A DNA stretch of 64,000 nt from Mycobacterium pinniadriaticum (GCF_026242045.1 NZ_JAPJDO010000011.1:62001-126000), one strand, 5' to 3'. Shown: positions 1-8,526, counted from the first letter of the stretch. The notes: generated from the letters alone by a model not told the origin. Translations and numbers: made by a program.

Positions 1-983
1 TTGTAGTCGTTGTGCTGGTCGATCTTCCATGCCGTCTGCAAGGTCAGTAGGCGGAACGCCTCGATCTCCATCCACGAGTCGGCGACCATCTCCTGCACGA
101 GCTGCTTGCGGCTCAGCGATTCGCCCTGGGTGTACCGCGAGACCGCGCGCTCGCAGATCATGTCGAAGATCCGACGGACCAGCCCGACAGTGCGCATCGC
201 ATGATGGATGCGGCCGCCGCCCAACCGCGTTTGCGCCACCACGAACGCACCGCCCCGCGGGCCCAGCATGTGATCGGCGGGCACCCGGACGTTCTCGTAC
301 CGCACGTAGCCTTCCCGCCCACCGCCGAGCGGTTGGTAGCCCAAGCCGACATCACGCAGCACATTGATGCCCGGTGTCTCCCCCGGTACCACGAACATCG
401 AATGCCGGTTGTACGGCGGGGCATCGGGGTCGGTGACCGCCATCACGATCAGGAACGACGCCATCGATGCGAACGAGGAGAACCACTTCTCTCCGTTGAT
501 GATCCAGTGGTCGTCACCGTCGGGGACAGCCGTCGTGGTGAACACCTTGGGATCTGCCCCGCCTTGCGGCTCCGTCATCGAGAAGCACGAGACGATTCGG
601 TTGTCCAGCAGCGGCTCGAGGTACCGCTCCCTGAGCTGCGGCGTGCCGTAGTGCGCCAATATCTCGCTGTTGCCGGAATCCGGTGCCTGCGAGCCGAAGA
701 CGATCGGGGCACATTCCGACCGCCCTAGGATCTCGTTGAGAAGCGCCAGCTTCACCTGGCCGTAGCCCGGGCCGCCCAGATGCTGACCCAAATGGGTGGC
801 CCACAACCCGCGATCTTTCACGATCTCCTGCAGTGGGGGAATCAGCGCTTGGCGCACTGGGTCGTTGAGGTCATGGGATTCGGAGACGATCAGGTCGATC
901 GGCTCGCATTCCGAGCGCACGAACTCCTCGACCCACTTCAGCTGATCCGCCCATTCCGGATCGGTGGAGAAATCCCAAGACAT
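1..983 (-). CDS. Acyl-CoA dehydrogenase, C-terminus cut by window edge
   Basis: FAD-dependent acyl-CoA dehydrogenase that would introduce an alpha,beta double bond into an acyl-CoA. About 327 residues are visible, starting MSWDFSTDPEWADQLKWVEEF; the substrate/FAD-loop motif SMTEPQGGADPKVF and the beta-domain stretch WIINGEKWFSS are clear. The C-terminal helical domain runs off the left edge. The ATG at 983 is preceded by GAAGGGA at a good distance. It lies 18 bp after the crotonase stop, so it is probably the last visible gene of a thiolase-crotonase-dehydrogenase transcript. The family is certain; the substrate is not, and many FadE proteins resemble this one. Confidence 0.9.
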   Translation of the reverse strand, partial: MSWDFSTDPEWADQLKWVEEFVRSECEPIDLIVSESHDLNDPVRQALIPPLQEIVKDRGLWATHLGQHLGGPGYGQVKLALLNEILGRSECAPIVFGSQAPDSGNSEILAHYGTPQLRERYLEPLLDNRIVSCFSMTEPQGGADPKVFTTTAVPDGDDHWIINGEKWFSSFASMASFLIVMAVTDPDAPPYNRHSMFVVPGETPGINVLRDVGLGYQPLGGGREGYVRYENVRVPADHMLGPRGGAFVVAQTRLGGGRIHHAMRTVGLVRRIFDMICERAVSRYTQGESLSRKQLVQEMVADSWMEIEAFRLLTLQTAWKIDQHNDY

Positions 984-1001
984 GCGCTTTCCCTTCGCCT
1001 G

Positions 1002-1775
1002 CTACGACCACGTGGATCTGCGGGCCGCCGCGTCATCGGTCGCGTGGCTGAGAACCTGATTGCGGTTCTCGAGCTCGAGCGCCGGGCCAAGGCCCGCGGC
1101 GGCGATGTTCACCTGTAGCGCCCGCTTCGTCAGGCGAACCCCCAGGGTGGTCAATCCAGCGATACCACAGGCGATTTCAACTGCCTGATCGAGGAGCTCG
1201 GCGGGCTCGAACAGCCTGCTGACCAAGCCGCGCCGGTCGGCTTCCTCGGCCGAGACGGTACGCCCGGTGAGCATCCAGTCCGCGGCGACCCCGGCCCCGA
1301 CGATCCGGGGCAAGTGATAGCTCATCCCCATCTCCGCGCCGGACAGGCCGAGCAGGATCGCCGCGTTGCCGAATGTGGCCGCAGTGGAGGCGATCCGGAT
1401 GTCAGCTGCCAGGCTCATCGCCAGGCCGGCCCCCACACATGGTCCGTTGATCGCCGCGATAACCGGCTGCGGCAGGTCGGCAAGCCCTCGCACGAGACCC
1501 GCCATCGCCTCCTGGAAGCGCAGCCGTTCGATCGCCGGCGCGCTCGCCTCCAGCATGCCGGGACCGAAGTCGCGGATGTCGATACCCGAGCAGAATCCGC
1601 GCCCGGAGCCGGTGAGCACCACCGCGTGTACATCAGCGTCGTTCGACAGCGACCTGAATGCGTCCGCGATCTCGTCGCGCATCGCCTCGTTGATCGCGTT
1701 GAGCTTGTCCGGGCGATTGAACCGGACCAGTTGGACACCCGCGGCCGGTGTCTCGATGTCGAGCGTCTCGGCCAT
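1002..1775 (-). CDS. Crotonase/enoyl-CoA hydratase family protein lacking both usual catalytic Glu
   Basis: 257-residue crotonase-fold protein acting on CoA thioesters. The CoA/oxyanion regions [11 protein letters not shown] and [17 protein letters not shown] are present. Aligned by eye with classical enoyl-CoA hydratase, the two catalytic glutamates (GGGCEL and FGQPEI regions) are replaced by alanines in GAGLAMSL and FGNAAILLG, while a Glu appears shortly after in LSGAEMG. It may therefore be an isomerase, hydrolase or other crotonase chemistry rather than a plain hydratase. The ATG at 1775 overlaps the thiolase stop as TGATG, indicating translational coupling. The longer reading frame upstream of 1775 lies inside the thiolase and is not real. 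Confidence 0.88.
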   Translation of the reverse strand: MAETLDIETPAAGVQLVRFNRPDKLNAINEAMRDEIADAFRSLSNDADVHAVVLTGSGRGFCSGIDIRDFGPGMLEASAPAIERLRFQEAMAGLVRGLADLPQPVIAAINGPCVGAGLAMSLAADIRIASTAATFGNAAILLGLSGAEMGMSYHLPRIVGAGVAADWMLTGRTVSAEEADRRGLVSRLFEPAELLDQAVEIACGIAGLTTLGVRLTKRALQVNIAAAGLGPALELENRNQVLSHATDDAAARRSTWS

Positions 1776-3010
1776 CAGACTCGCTCGATGATCGTCGCGG
1801 TGCCCATACCGCCACCGGTACACATGGTGACCAGGCCCGTAGTGAGGTCCCGACGCTCCAGCTCGTCGAGCACCGTCCCGATCAGCATGGCACCGGTAGC
1901 CCCGATCGGATGCCCCAGTGCGATTGCCCCGCCGTTGACGTTCACCCGATCCGGATCCAGTTCGAGATCGCGAATCGTCTTGAGTGGCACGGCGGCAAAG
2001 GCCTCGTTGATCTCCCACAGGTCGATGTCCCCGACGGTCATGCCGGCCTTGGCCAGGCAGCGTTGGGCGGCCGGGCCGGGCGCGGTGAGCATGATGATCG
2101 GCTCGCTGCCCACCGCCGCGGTGGCGCGGACCCGAGCGCGCGGCGCTCCCCCATGGGCGTTGACCCACTCACCGGAAGCAACCACCACCACCGCCGCACC
2201 ATCGACAACGCCTGACGAGTTGCCGGCGTGGTGAACGTGATCGATGCGTTCGACGCCGGGGTAACGCCTGCGGCAGATCTCGTCGAAGCTGAGGTTCTCG
2301 CCGTCCAGGTGTGCCGCACCCATGCGTTCAAACGCTGGTGGCAGCCCCGCCAACTTCTCCAACGTCGTTCCGGGCCGGGGATGTTCGTCGCGATCGGCGA
2401 CGATCACGCCGTCGCCGTTCCGCACGGCGATGATCGAGCGGTCGAAATAGCCGGACGCGATCGCCGCCGCCGCACGGTCCTGGCTCGACACCGCGAAAGC
2501 GTCGACGTCCGCCCGGCTGAAGCTTTCCAGGGACGCGATCAGGTCTGCGGAAATACCCTGGGGCACTGTCGGATAGAGCTTCCGGAAGGCGGGGTTAGCG
2601 CCGTCGATCGTCGGCGCACCGACGGTGACATCCCAGCGGGACATCGACTCGACGCCGCCGGCCACCACCAAGTCCTGCTGCCCGGCAGCGATCCCGGCGG
2701 CCGCCACGGTGACAGCCTGCTGGCCCGACCCGCAGAACCGATTCAGTGTCATACCGGGGACCGTTTGCGGCCAACCGGCCAGCAGCAGCGAGAGCCGGGC
2801 GATGTCGTCGCCGTGCTCGCCCGCCATGATCCCGTTGCCGGCGATGACGTCGTCGACATCGGCCGGATCGAAGCCCACTCGATCGGCGGCGGCGGCGAGG
2901 CACTGTGCCAACAGATCCTGCGGATGGACGCCGTGCAGGGCACCGTCGGCACGACCCCGGCCACGGGGAGTGCGCACCGCGTCGAGGATGAGCGCGTCTT
3001 TGATGTCCAG
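1775..3010 (-). CDS. Acetyl-CoA acyltransferase (thiolase)
   Basis: Beta-ketothiolase that would cleave a 3-ketoacyl-CoA in the last step of beta-oxidation. All catalytic blocks are present: [10 protein letters not shown] (nucleophile Cys near residue 93), [13 protein letters not shown] and CTGGG. The protein proper begins around [15 protein letters not shown]. The frame is open further upstream, but that stretch encodes a perfect operator palindrome, so it must be untranslated. No ATG, GTG or TTG lies between operator and domain; a GAAGGGGG ribosome site sits just before CTG (3010) and ATC (3004). The start given is the CTG, about 411 residues; the exact start is uncertain. It heads the thiolase-crotonase-dehydrogenase unit. 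Confidence 0.88.
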   Translation of the reverse strand: MDIKDALILDAVRTPRGRGRADGALHGVHPQDLLAQCLAAAADRVGFDPADVDDVIAGNGIMAGEHGDDIARLSLLLAGWPQTVPGMTLNRFCGSGQQAVTVAAAGIAAGQQDLVVAGGVESMSRWDVTVGAPTIDGANPAFRKLYPTVPQGISADLIASLESFSRADVDAFAVSSQDRAAAAIASGYFDRSIIAVRNGDGVIVADRDEHPRPGTTLEKLAGLPPAFERMGAAHLDGENLSFDEICRRRYPGVERIDHVHHAGNSSGVVDGAAVVVVASGEWVNAHGGAPRARVRATAAVGSEPIIMLTAPGPAAQRCLAKAGMTVGDIDLWEINEAFAAVPLKTIRDLELDPDRVNVNGGAIALGHPIGATGAMLIGTVLDELERRDLTTGLVTMCTGGGMGTATIIERV

Positions 3011-3041
3011 CCCCCTTCGTCGGAACGCTGCTTTGTCGCAA

Positions 3042-3060
3042 GCGAGAATAGTATTCTCGC
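3042..3060. promoter_or_regulatory. Perfect operator palindrome, divergent promoter
   Basis: GCGAGAATAGTATTCTCGC is a 19-bp perfect inverted repeat about a central G. It lies between the minus-strand thiolase unit and the plus-strand secreted-protein gene at 3135. Because of its symmetry it presents TATTCT, a -10-like hexamer, on both strands. It is the best copy of the GAGAATAnTATTCTC motif that recurs through the window. Binding by the TetR protein encoded at 60468 is inferred. Confidence 0.85.
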
Positions 3061-3134
3061 ACCGAGTGTCAATGAAGCGGCCATCGGCTGGGACAAACGG
3101 CGCCAGCGAAGACGGCCGCATGGCAAACTGAGCC

Positions 3135-3551
3135 ATGCGGTTCGTCCAGTTAGGATGGTCGATGGCACTGGCGGCGGCGTGCGTGGCGGGATCCACGACG
3201 CCGGCCAGCGCCGAAGAGCCTGTGCTGCACCAGGTCACCTACAGCGTCTTCACCGAGCAGCCGTTCCGGGCCGCCGACATCTACTACCGGGATACCGAGC
3301 CGGCGAACTGGGCTGACTACAGTCACGACCCCTACGTGTTCAGCCCCAAGGTCGAAGCCGACCTTGGGCCGACCCAGAAGTGGGTGCTCAACGTGCAGCT
3401 AGCCAATCCCGACGAGTGGGCCATGGTGGCGGCCAGCAGCGGATTGTCCGCGACCCCGCCGAATTTTCACTGCGTGCTCGCCGTCGACGGGGTCGTCGTC
3501 GCGGAGAACTCCGGCGCCAAGGGCGCGCTGTGCTCGCTGCGCCACTGGTGA
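3135..3551 (+). CDS. Small secreted protein, YSHDPYVF family
   Basis: 138-residue protein with a signal peptide (hydrophobic residues about 8-22, cleavage near TPASA-EE). The mature part has the motifs YYRDTEP, YSHDPYVFSP and the C-terminal GALCSLRHW, with two Cys that could form a disulfide. It is a clear paralogue of the gene at 7533, which shares these motifs. It lies downstream of a perfect operator, so it is probably induced with the catabolic genes. Its function is unknown; a periplasmic or envelope role linked to lipid uptake is a guess from context. Its last 85 bp overlap the convergent TetR gene. Confidence 0.8.
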   Translation: MRFVQLGWSMALAAACVAGSTTPASAEEPVLHQVTYSVFTEQPFRAADIYYRDTEPANWADYSHDPYVFSPKVEADLGPTQKWVLNVQLANPDEWAMVAASSGLSATPPNFHCVLAVDGVVVAENSGAKGALCSLRHW

Positions 3552-4153
3552 ACTGAATCGTCCGCGGACAGCGGCGGCCCCTCCATCACCGTGAGGTACT
3601 TCTCGACGAGTTCCATCGTTTCGGCGTGCCCCGCGGTGACGCCGAGCGCCTCACCCAGCATCACCACCGTCGACAAGCCGGTCAGCAGGATGGACCAGAC
3701 CACTGGCGGCACCTCAGCGGGCAGCACCCCGTGCCGCTCCAGCGCAAGGACGAACACCTTGCGCTGATCCTCGCGGAAGCGTTCGGCATAGCGTGACATC
3801 TCGGCGCGCAGGGCCTTGCGGTGATTGGCCAGCGCGGCCATCTCCATGGTGAGCCGGCTGGCCTCGGGATTGATGCCGAACCGCCACAGCGCCCACAACG
3901 GCTGGGATGACGCCAGCGCCTGCCGATGGGCTTGCATGCCCTGGTCAGCGTAACGGCGGAAAACCTCCAGGAAGAGATCGTCCATGGTGCGGAAGTAGTA
4001 GTGGACGAGCTGCGGTTTGAGGCCCGCCTTCTCGGCGACCCGACGCGAGGTCACCGCCGCGTAGCCTTCGTCGATCAGCAGCTGTTCGGCCGCATCCAGC
4101 AGCACCGTGCGATTCTTCGCGTCGGGCGCACCGATCCGCCGCGCCGATGCCAT
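3467..4153 (-). CDS. TetR-family transcriptional regulator
   Basis: 228-residue TetR regulator. The N-terminal helix-turn-helix is clear (NRTVLLDAAEQLLIDEGYAAVTSRRVAEKAG, then LVHYYFRTMDDLF). The start chosen is the ATG at 4153 (MASARRIGAPDAKNR); the longer frame upstream adds residues of no TetR character. It is divergent from the P450 at 4293 and so likely controls that gene or itself; no copy of the GAGAA/TTCTC operator lies between them, so it probably reads a different site. Unusually, its last 28 codons overlap the 3' end of the convergent secreted-protein gene, giving a Ser/Thr-rich tail. Confidence 0.88.
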   Translation of the reverse strand: MASARRIGAPDAKNRTVLLDAAEQLLIDEGYAAVTSRRVAEKAGLKPQLVHYYFRTMDDLFLEVFRRYADQGMQAHRQALASSQPLWALWRFGINPEASRLTMEMAALANHRKALRAEMSRYAERFREDQRKVFVLALERHGVLPAEVPPVVWSILLTGLSTVVMLGEALGVTAGHAETMELVEKYLTVMEGPPLSADDSVHQWRSEHSAPLAPEFSATTTPSTASTQ

Positions 4154-4292
4154 CTGCCACCTCGTTCTCGTTTGACCGCCGATCGAACACGCCGATAGTA
4201 CGTGCGTCGATGGGATCGCGCCTTGACCACGCACTTTACGTCATGCTAAGCAGGTGCACAGCAATCAGCCCGCCTGGAGGAAAATCACGCTC

Positions 4293-5570
4293 ATGACCGA
4301 CTTCGCCACCGTTGACTTCCTCACCGATCAGTCGCTGGTTCCCGACCCTTATCCGTACTACGACTATTTGCGTGCGCAGAGCCCGGCGCTGCGGCTGGAG
4401 CCGCACGGCTACATAGCCGTCACCGGGTATGAGGAGGCGCTCGAGGTCTACAAGAATCCCGAGGTCTTCTCCAATATCGTGGCCCTCGGCGGCCCCTTCC
4501 CGCCCCTGCCGTTCACCCCCGAGGGCGATGACCTCAACCCGCAGATCGACGCGCATCGGACGCAGTTCCCGATGTACGAGCACATGGTGACGATGGACCC
4601 ACCGGACCACACCAAGGCACGCTCGTTGCTGAGCCGGCTGCTCACCCCCAAGCGGCTCAAGGAGAACGAGGATTTCATGTGGCGGCTGGCCGACCGCCAG
4701 CTCGACGAATTCATCTCGCTGGGCCACAGCGAGTTCCTGGCCGAATACGCAAAGCCGTTCTCACTGTTGGTGATCGCCGATCTGCTCGGCGTCCCTGAGG
4801 AGGATCACAAAGAGTTCCGCACTGTGCTCGGCGCGGATCGGCCGGAAGCCCGGGTTGGCTCGCTGGATCATCAGTCGGTGGGCACCAACCCGCTGGAGTT
4901 TCTCGACGAGAAGTTCAGCAGCTATCTCGAGGACCGTCGCCGCGACCCGCGGGACGACGTGCTGACCGAGCTGGCCACCGCGAAATACCCGGACGGCTCG
5001 ACGCCGCCGATCATCGAGGTGGTCCGCACCGCGACGTTCCTGTTCGCTGCCGGCCAGGAAACCACCGCCAAGCTGCTCTCGGCGGCGATCAAGGCGCTCG
5101 CCGAACGACCCGACCTGCAGCAGGGACTCCGCGAGGACCGCAGCCTCATCCCCACCTTCATCGAGGAATCACTGCGGTTGGAAAGCCCGGTCAAGAGCGA
5201 CTCACGGCTGGCGCGCCGGACGTCGAAGATCGGCGATATGGACATCAAGGCCGGCACGGTCGTCATGGTGCTGCCAGGTGCAGCCAACCGCGATCCGCGA
5301 CGCTTCACCGATCCCCACGAGTTCCAGGTCCGCCGCCCCAACGTTCGCGAGCACATCGCATTCGGGCGCGGTGCACACTCCTGCCCCGGTGCGCCGCTGG
5401 CGCGGGTGGAGGGCCGGGTGTCGCTGGAACGCATGCTGGACCGGATGGGCGAGATCACCATCGACGAGGAGTTCCACGGACCGGCGAACCAGCGGCGCTA
5501 CAACTATGAGCCGACCTACATCCTGCGGGGGCTCGCCGACATCCACGTCCGGTTCACCGGAAGGGGCTGA
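4293..5570 (+). CDS. Cytochrome P450
   Basis: 425-residue soluble bacterial P450 that would hydroxylate a hydrophobic substrate using electrons from a ferredoxin. Visible motifs are the I-helix AGQETT (about 253-258), the K-helix EESLR (ExxR about 292-295) and the heme loop FGRGAHSCPG with the ligand Cys near 364. The ATG at 4293 has GGAGGA eleven bases upstream; an earlier frame-matched ATG at 4254 lacks a ribosome site. It has no adjacent ferredoxin, unlike the other two P450s here, and would have to borrow one. It is divergent from a TetR gene. Subfamily and substrate are not recognisable. Confidence 0.93.
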   Translation: MTDFATVDFLTDQSLVPDPYPYYDYLRAQSPALRLEPHGYIAVTGYEEALEVYKNPEVFSNIVALGGPFPPLPFTPEGDDLNPQIDAHRTQFPMYEHMVTMDPPDHTKARSLLSRLLTPKRLKENEDFMWRLADRQLDEFISLGHSEFLAEYAKPFSLLVIADLLGVPEEDHKEFRTVLGADRPEARVGSLDHQSVGTNPLEFLDEKFSSYLEDRRRDPRDDVLTELATAKYPDGSTPPIIEVVRTATFLFAAGQETTAKLLSAAIKALAERPDLQQGLREDRSLIPTFIEESLRLESPVKSDSRLARRTSKIGDMDIKAGTVVMVLPGAANRDPRRFTDPHEFQVRRPNVREHIAFGRGAHSCPGAPLARVEGRVSLERMLDRMGEITIDEEFHGPANQRRYNYEPTYILRGLADIHVRFTGRG

Positions 5571-5590
5571 CGTCGGCGAGCGCAGCTGGC

Positions 5591-5998
5591 TCAGGCGTCG
5601 CCCTGCACCCAGCGGGTAGCGCCACCAACTGCCAAGCACGACAGGAACATGCCGTCGGGCGCCTGCGCGACGGAATTCTCGTAACCGACGCAGGTGTCGT
5701 TCAGATTCTTGACGCCGACCATCGGCGGCGACCGGAAGTACCGCGGCTCATATCGCCGGGGTGACCCGCAGAAGATCAATCGCCCCCAGTTGTTGCGGGT
5801 GTCGACACCGAAGACGTAGTACGTCGTGTTGTTGCACGGGGCGCCGAGTTCGACGCCGGGTGTGATGCCCGGAGTGCAGAACGCGTCGTTGCACTCGTCG
5901 GCGTTGATCGGCGCCACCGCGGGGTCCGCGGAGGCCGATGCCGGCATCAGCAGTCCGGCCGTCAGGAGGGCAGCAAGAACTGGCACGGTCGATCGCAC
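5591..5998 (-). CDS. Small secreted Cys-rich protein
   Basis: 135-residue protein with a signal peptide (VPVLAALLTAGLLMPASASA) and a mature part of about 110 residues containing six cysteines (DECNDAFC, APC, IFC, DTC, LSC), consistent with disulfides outside the cytoplasm. The start is a GTG at 5998 without a strong ribosome site. It is convergent with the P450 at 4293. A weak TTCTC-type operator-like sequence (about 6018-6032) lies upstream. I do not recognise the family; the style is typical of mycobacterial conserved secreted proteins. Confidence 0.75.
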   Translation of the reverse strand: MRSTVPVLAALLTAGLLMPASASADPAVAPINADECNDAFCTPGITPGVELGAPCNNTTYYVFGVDTRNNWGRLIFCGSPRRYEPRYFRSPPMVGVKNLNDTCVGYENSVAQAPDGMFLSCLAVGGATRWVQGDA

Positions 5999-6173
5999 CC
6001 GAATACTTTCGCATACTCGGTAAGCGAATTCTCCGGCTCAGAGAAGAAACCGGCAAGAAATCCCGGCGCGCGCGCTGACGACCGGGCACGGCACGCAACT
6101 GCCCCTGTGGAATGCTGGTCTGCAGTGCTAACGTCGCTCTTCGCCACGCGACCGCGATGGACGAGGAGGTCCC

Positions 6174-6953
6174 ATGCCGTCGGGCAAGAGTGATTCCGAG
6201 GCACCCGACGCCGACGATGTGGTAACCGCCGAGGCGGCGGAGGCCGCGGCAGCCGCGGCCGAGGCGCGCGCCGAGGCCGCCCGTGCGCGGGCGATCGAAT
6301 TGCGCCGCAAGCTGGAAGCCTCTCGCGACGAGACCGCGCCATCCGCCGAGACCGTGACCGCGGACGAAACCGATGGCGCGCAACCCGAGGACGTCGACAA
6401 CGCGGCGCCTGCCGAAGAAGACGGCACCGCCGAGGCCGCCCCGGCCCGCAAGCGCCGATTGCGCCTGCCCCGGCTCAGGACCGTGGCCGCCACACTTGCC
6501 GTCCTGCTCGTGGCCGCCCTGCTGAGCGCTACCGGGTACATGCTCTGGCAACACCGCCAAGCGGAGATGGAGCGGCATCGCTCGGCCGAGTTTTCGGCGG
6601 CGGCCCGCCAGGGTGTGGTGAACCTGATGTCGTTGGACTTCAACAATGCCAAGGAAAGCGTGCAGCGGGTCATCGACGACTCGACCGGCAAGTTCAAAGC
6701 GAATTTCCAGGATGGCGCCGAGGACCTGATCAAGGCGCTGCAACAGGCCAAGATCGTCACCAAGGTCACCGTCAACGACGCCGCGGTCGAGTCAATGGAC
6801 AAAGATTCCGCGACCGTTCTGGTCGCGGCGACGTCGCAGCGCACCGGCCCGGACGCACCCAAGGAAGATCAGCAGCCGCGCGTCTGGCGAGTGGTGGTCA
6901 GCCTGCAGCGGGACGGCGAGCAGCTCAAGATGGCGGACATCGAGTTCGCCTGA
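6174..6953 (+). CDS. Mce-associated membrane protein (Mam-like)
   Basis: 259-residue single-pass membrane protein. Residues 1-95 are acidic, Ala/Glu-rich and probably coiled coil; a basic patch RKRRLRLPRLR precedes one membrane helix (TVAATLAVLLVAALLSATGYML, about 103-124); the extracytoplasmic part (about 130-259) has the NTF2-like fold pattern of Mam proteins. Known Mam proteins stabilise Mce importers, so this one may serve the mce operon at 8527-18065 although it is transcribed the other way. The ATG at 6174 has an excellent GAGGAGGT site. Confidence 0.85.
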   Translation: MPSGKSDSEAPDADDVVTAEAAEAAAAAAEARAEAARARAIELRRKLEASRDETAPSAETVTADETDGAQPEDVDNAAPAEEDGTAEAAPARKRRLRLPRLRTVAATLAVLLVAALLSATGYMLWQHRQAEMERHRSAEFSAAARQGVVNLMSLDFNNAKESVQRVIDDSTGKFKANFQDGAEDLIKALQQAKIVTKVTVNDAAVESMDKDSATVLVAATSQRTGPDAPKEDQQPRVWRVVVSLQRDGEQLKMADIEFA

Positions 6954-6992
6954 CGGGGACGTAAGCGGTCAAACCCGTTCTCCGGAAAGCCC

Positions 6993-7029
6993 AAAGATAG
7001 TATTCTCCGATCACGAGAATGCCGATCTC
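6993..7029. promoter_or_regulatory. Paired operator copies upstream of 7072
   Basis: The 15-mer at 6993-7007 (AAAGATAGTATTCTC) matches the palindrome consensus at 12 of 15 positions with an intact TATTCTC half. Seven bases later GAGAATGCCGATCTC (7015-7029) forms a second, weaker copy, giving a 22-bp centre spacing. TATTCT at 7001-7006 would serve as a -10 box for the secreted-protein genes at 7072 and 7533. Confidence 0.65.
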
Positions 7030-7071
7030 GCAGCGTGTTGAGCTTGGCCTGAAGGTGGAGGAAGCCGGATT

Positions 7072-7530
7072 TTGAAGTCCCTCGTGATGGCCACGGCGCT
7101 GGTGGCGTCGGCGGTGGTCCTCGCCCCGCCCGCCACCGCCGAGATGTACCTGGGCAATTATGAGCTGATCATGCCCGACCGACGCGACTTCCATACCTGG
7201 GTGTGGTCGGCGGTGACACCGTGCAAAGACGACGAGAACAACACCATCCCCGATTGCATCCACATCCTCACCCTGCCGCGGCCGATCGCGAAGGCGGTGC
7301 AGAGCACCGGCGATGCACATCTGGTGAACGGGCAGTACACCTTCACCGTGGATGATCCGTTCGGCCTGCGCTGCGGCGATATCTATTACGGCCCAACAAT
7401 TCCCACCCACGATGTCTATACCTGGGATGCGAACACACTCACCGGATCGATGGTCTCGACGTTCGACGCCGGATGCGACGGCGCCCCCGGTGGCAGCTTT
7501 GTGTACCCGTTCAGCCTGAACCGGATGTGA
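7072..7530 (+). CDS. Secreted protein of unknown function
   Basis: 152-residue protein with a signal peptide (about 1-23, ending PPATA-EM). The mature domain carries four Cys (TPCKDD, PDCIH, LRCGD, AGCDG) and is Trp/Tyr-rich (FHTWVWSAVTPC, YTWDANTLTGS), a pattern of mycobacterial secreted proteins that resemble small beta barrels. The start is TTG at 7072 with GGAGGAAG upstream. Paired operators about 60 bp upstream suggest control with the catabolic genes. Two bases separate it from the next gene, so both are co-transcribed. Confidence 0.78.
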   Translation: MKSLVMATALVASAVVLAPPATAEMYLGNYELIMPDRRDFHTWVWSAVTPCKDDENNTIPDCIHILTLPRPIAKAVQSTGDAHLVNGQYTFTVDDPFGLRCGDIYYGPTIPTHDVYTWDANTLTGSMVSTFDAGCDGAPGGSFVYPFSLNRM

Positions 7531-7532
7531 CC

Positions 7533-7964
7533 ATGAAACCCACGTTGATGATCTGCGCCGCCCTCACCGTTCTCGGTGCCGCAACGGGTCTCGCGTCACC
7601 CGCCCTGGCCGATGATCCACCGCCTCCGCCGCCCGCCTATAACGTCCGGTACACCGTGACCGCCGACAAACCGGTGAATGCCCAGATCTATTACCGGGAC
7701 ACCGATCCCCCCACGTTCTCCGACTACAGTCATGACCCGTACGTCTTCAGTCCGAGCGCCGAAGCCACCGTCGGACCGGACCAACCGTGGGTCCTGGAGG
7801 CGAATCTGTCCGATCCGATCCAGTGGGGCATGGTGCTGGTCCAGGCCCAGGGATCGTTGCCGCTGGCGGCAGCGGGGTTCAACTGCACGATGGCGATCAA
7901 CGGTGTTGTGGTGAAAACGAACAGCGGCCCGAAGGGTGCGCTGTGCTCACTTCGGAACTGGTGA
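7533..7964 (+). CDS. Small secreted protein, YSHDPYVF family (paralogue of 3135)
   Basis: 143-residue protein with a signal peptide (MKPTLMICAALTVLG to ALA-DD), a short poly-Pro stretch and the same signature as the gene at 3135: YYRDTDP, YSHDPYVFSP, GPDQPWVLEA and GALCSLRNW. The ATG at 7533 follows the previous stop directly, so the pair forms a bicistronic unit behind the operators at 6993-7029. Function is unknown. Two operator-controlled copies in one cluster suggest an accessory envelope role in handling the substrate (inference). Confidence 0.8.
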   Translation: MKPTLMICAALTVLGAATGLASPALADDPPPPPPAYNVRYTVTADKPVNAQIYYRDTDPPTFSDYSHDPYVFSPSAEATVGPDQPWVLEANLSDPIQWGMVLVQAQGSLPLAAAGFNCTMAINGVVVKTNSGPKGALCSLRNW

Positions 7965-8004
7965 GGGCGGCCGCCCAGCCCGGCCGGGGCCCGATTGGCT
8001 TGCG

Positions 8005-8514
8005 CTACAGCTTTTTCATGTAAAACGGCATCTCGACGACCGGCCACTGGTTGCGGCCGCACGAGCCGCTCGGGCCGATCACGCGGTTCTCGCCGGTATA
8101 TTCGGTTGCGGCGCCGTCGTAGTGGCCGTCGCTGCCGACCGGATAGATTTTGTACTCCTGGAATCCCTCGATCGCCGCTCCGTCAGCGCAGAACCGCCAG
8201 TTCGGGATCGTCCGCTTGATGTACCACAGACCGTTGGTGGTGAAGATGGGAGCGGCCCAGCCGGCGTCGCTCTGCACGGTACCGCTGCATTCGGTCGGTG
8301 AGATGCAGGTGGTCGATATGGTCCAGGTGTTGCGTTCGGACGGCTGATCCTCGTACCGGGAGTTCACTTTCGCCCAATCACCGTTGGACGATGTCTCGAA
8401 CGTTCCGTTGATGCCCCAATCCTCTTCTGCCCCGGCGGGTGTGGCACAACTCAGCCCGGCCAACGTGACGGCCGCGGCGACGATCGTCACTGCCGGAAAT
8501 CCACGAATCGGCAT
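8005..8514 (-). CDS. Secreted protein at the end of the mce operon
   Basis: 169-residue secreted protein: signal peptide (MPIRGFPAVTIVAAAVTLAGLSCATPAGA-EE), then a mature domain with motifs GTFETSSNGDWAKVN and ERNTWTISTTCISPTECSGTV, five or more Cys and many aromatic residues. Secreted proteins of this kind are common after mce genes. Two ATGs are possible (8520, 8514); AAAGGGG abuts the first but is correctly spaced (6 bp) from the second, so 8514 is chosen. It starts 12 bp after the mceF stop and is the last gene of the 15-kb operon. Molecular function unknown. Confidence 0.8.
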   Translation of the reverse strand: MPIRGFPAVTIVAAAVTLAGLSCATPAGAEEDWGINGTFETSSNGDWAKVNSRYEDQPSERNTWTISTTCISPTECSGTVQSDAGWAAPIFTTNGLWYIKRTIPNWRFCADGAAIEGFQEYKIYPVGSDGHYDGAATEYTGENRVIGPSGSCGRNQWPVVEMPFYMKKL

Positions 8515-8526
8515 CGACATCCCCTT

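Noticed and set aside
3011..3238. N-terminal extension of the thiolase reading frame
   Set aside because: It would encode the perfect operator palindrome and residues unlike any thiolase; treated as untranslated.
7965..8004. GC-rich palindromes GGGCGGCCGCCC and CCGGCCGG as a terminator
   Set aside because: They have no loop and no T-run; the placement between convergent genes is suggestive but the structure is weak.
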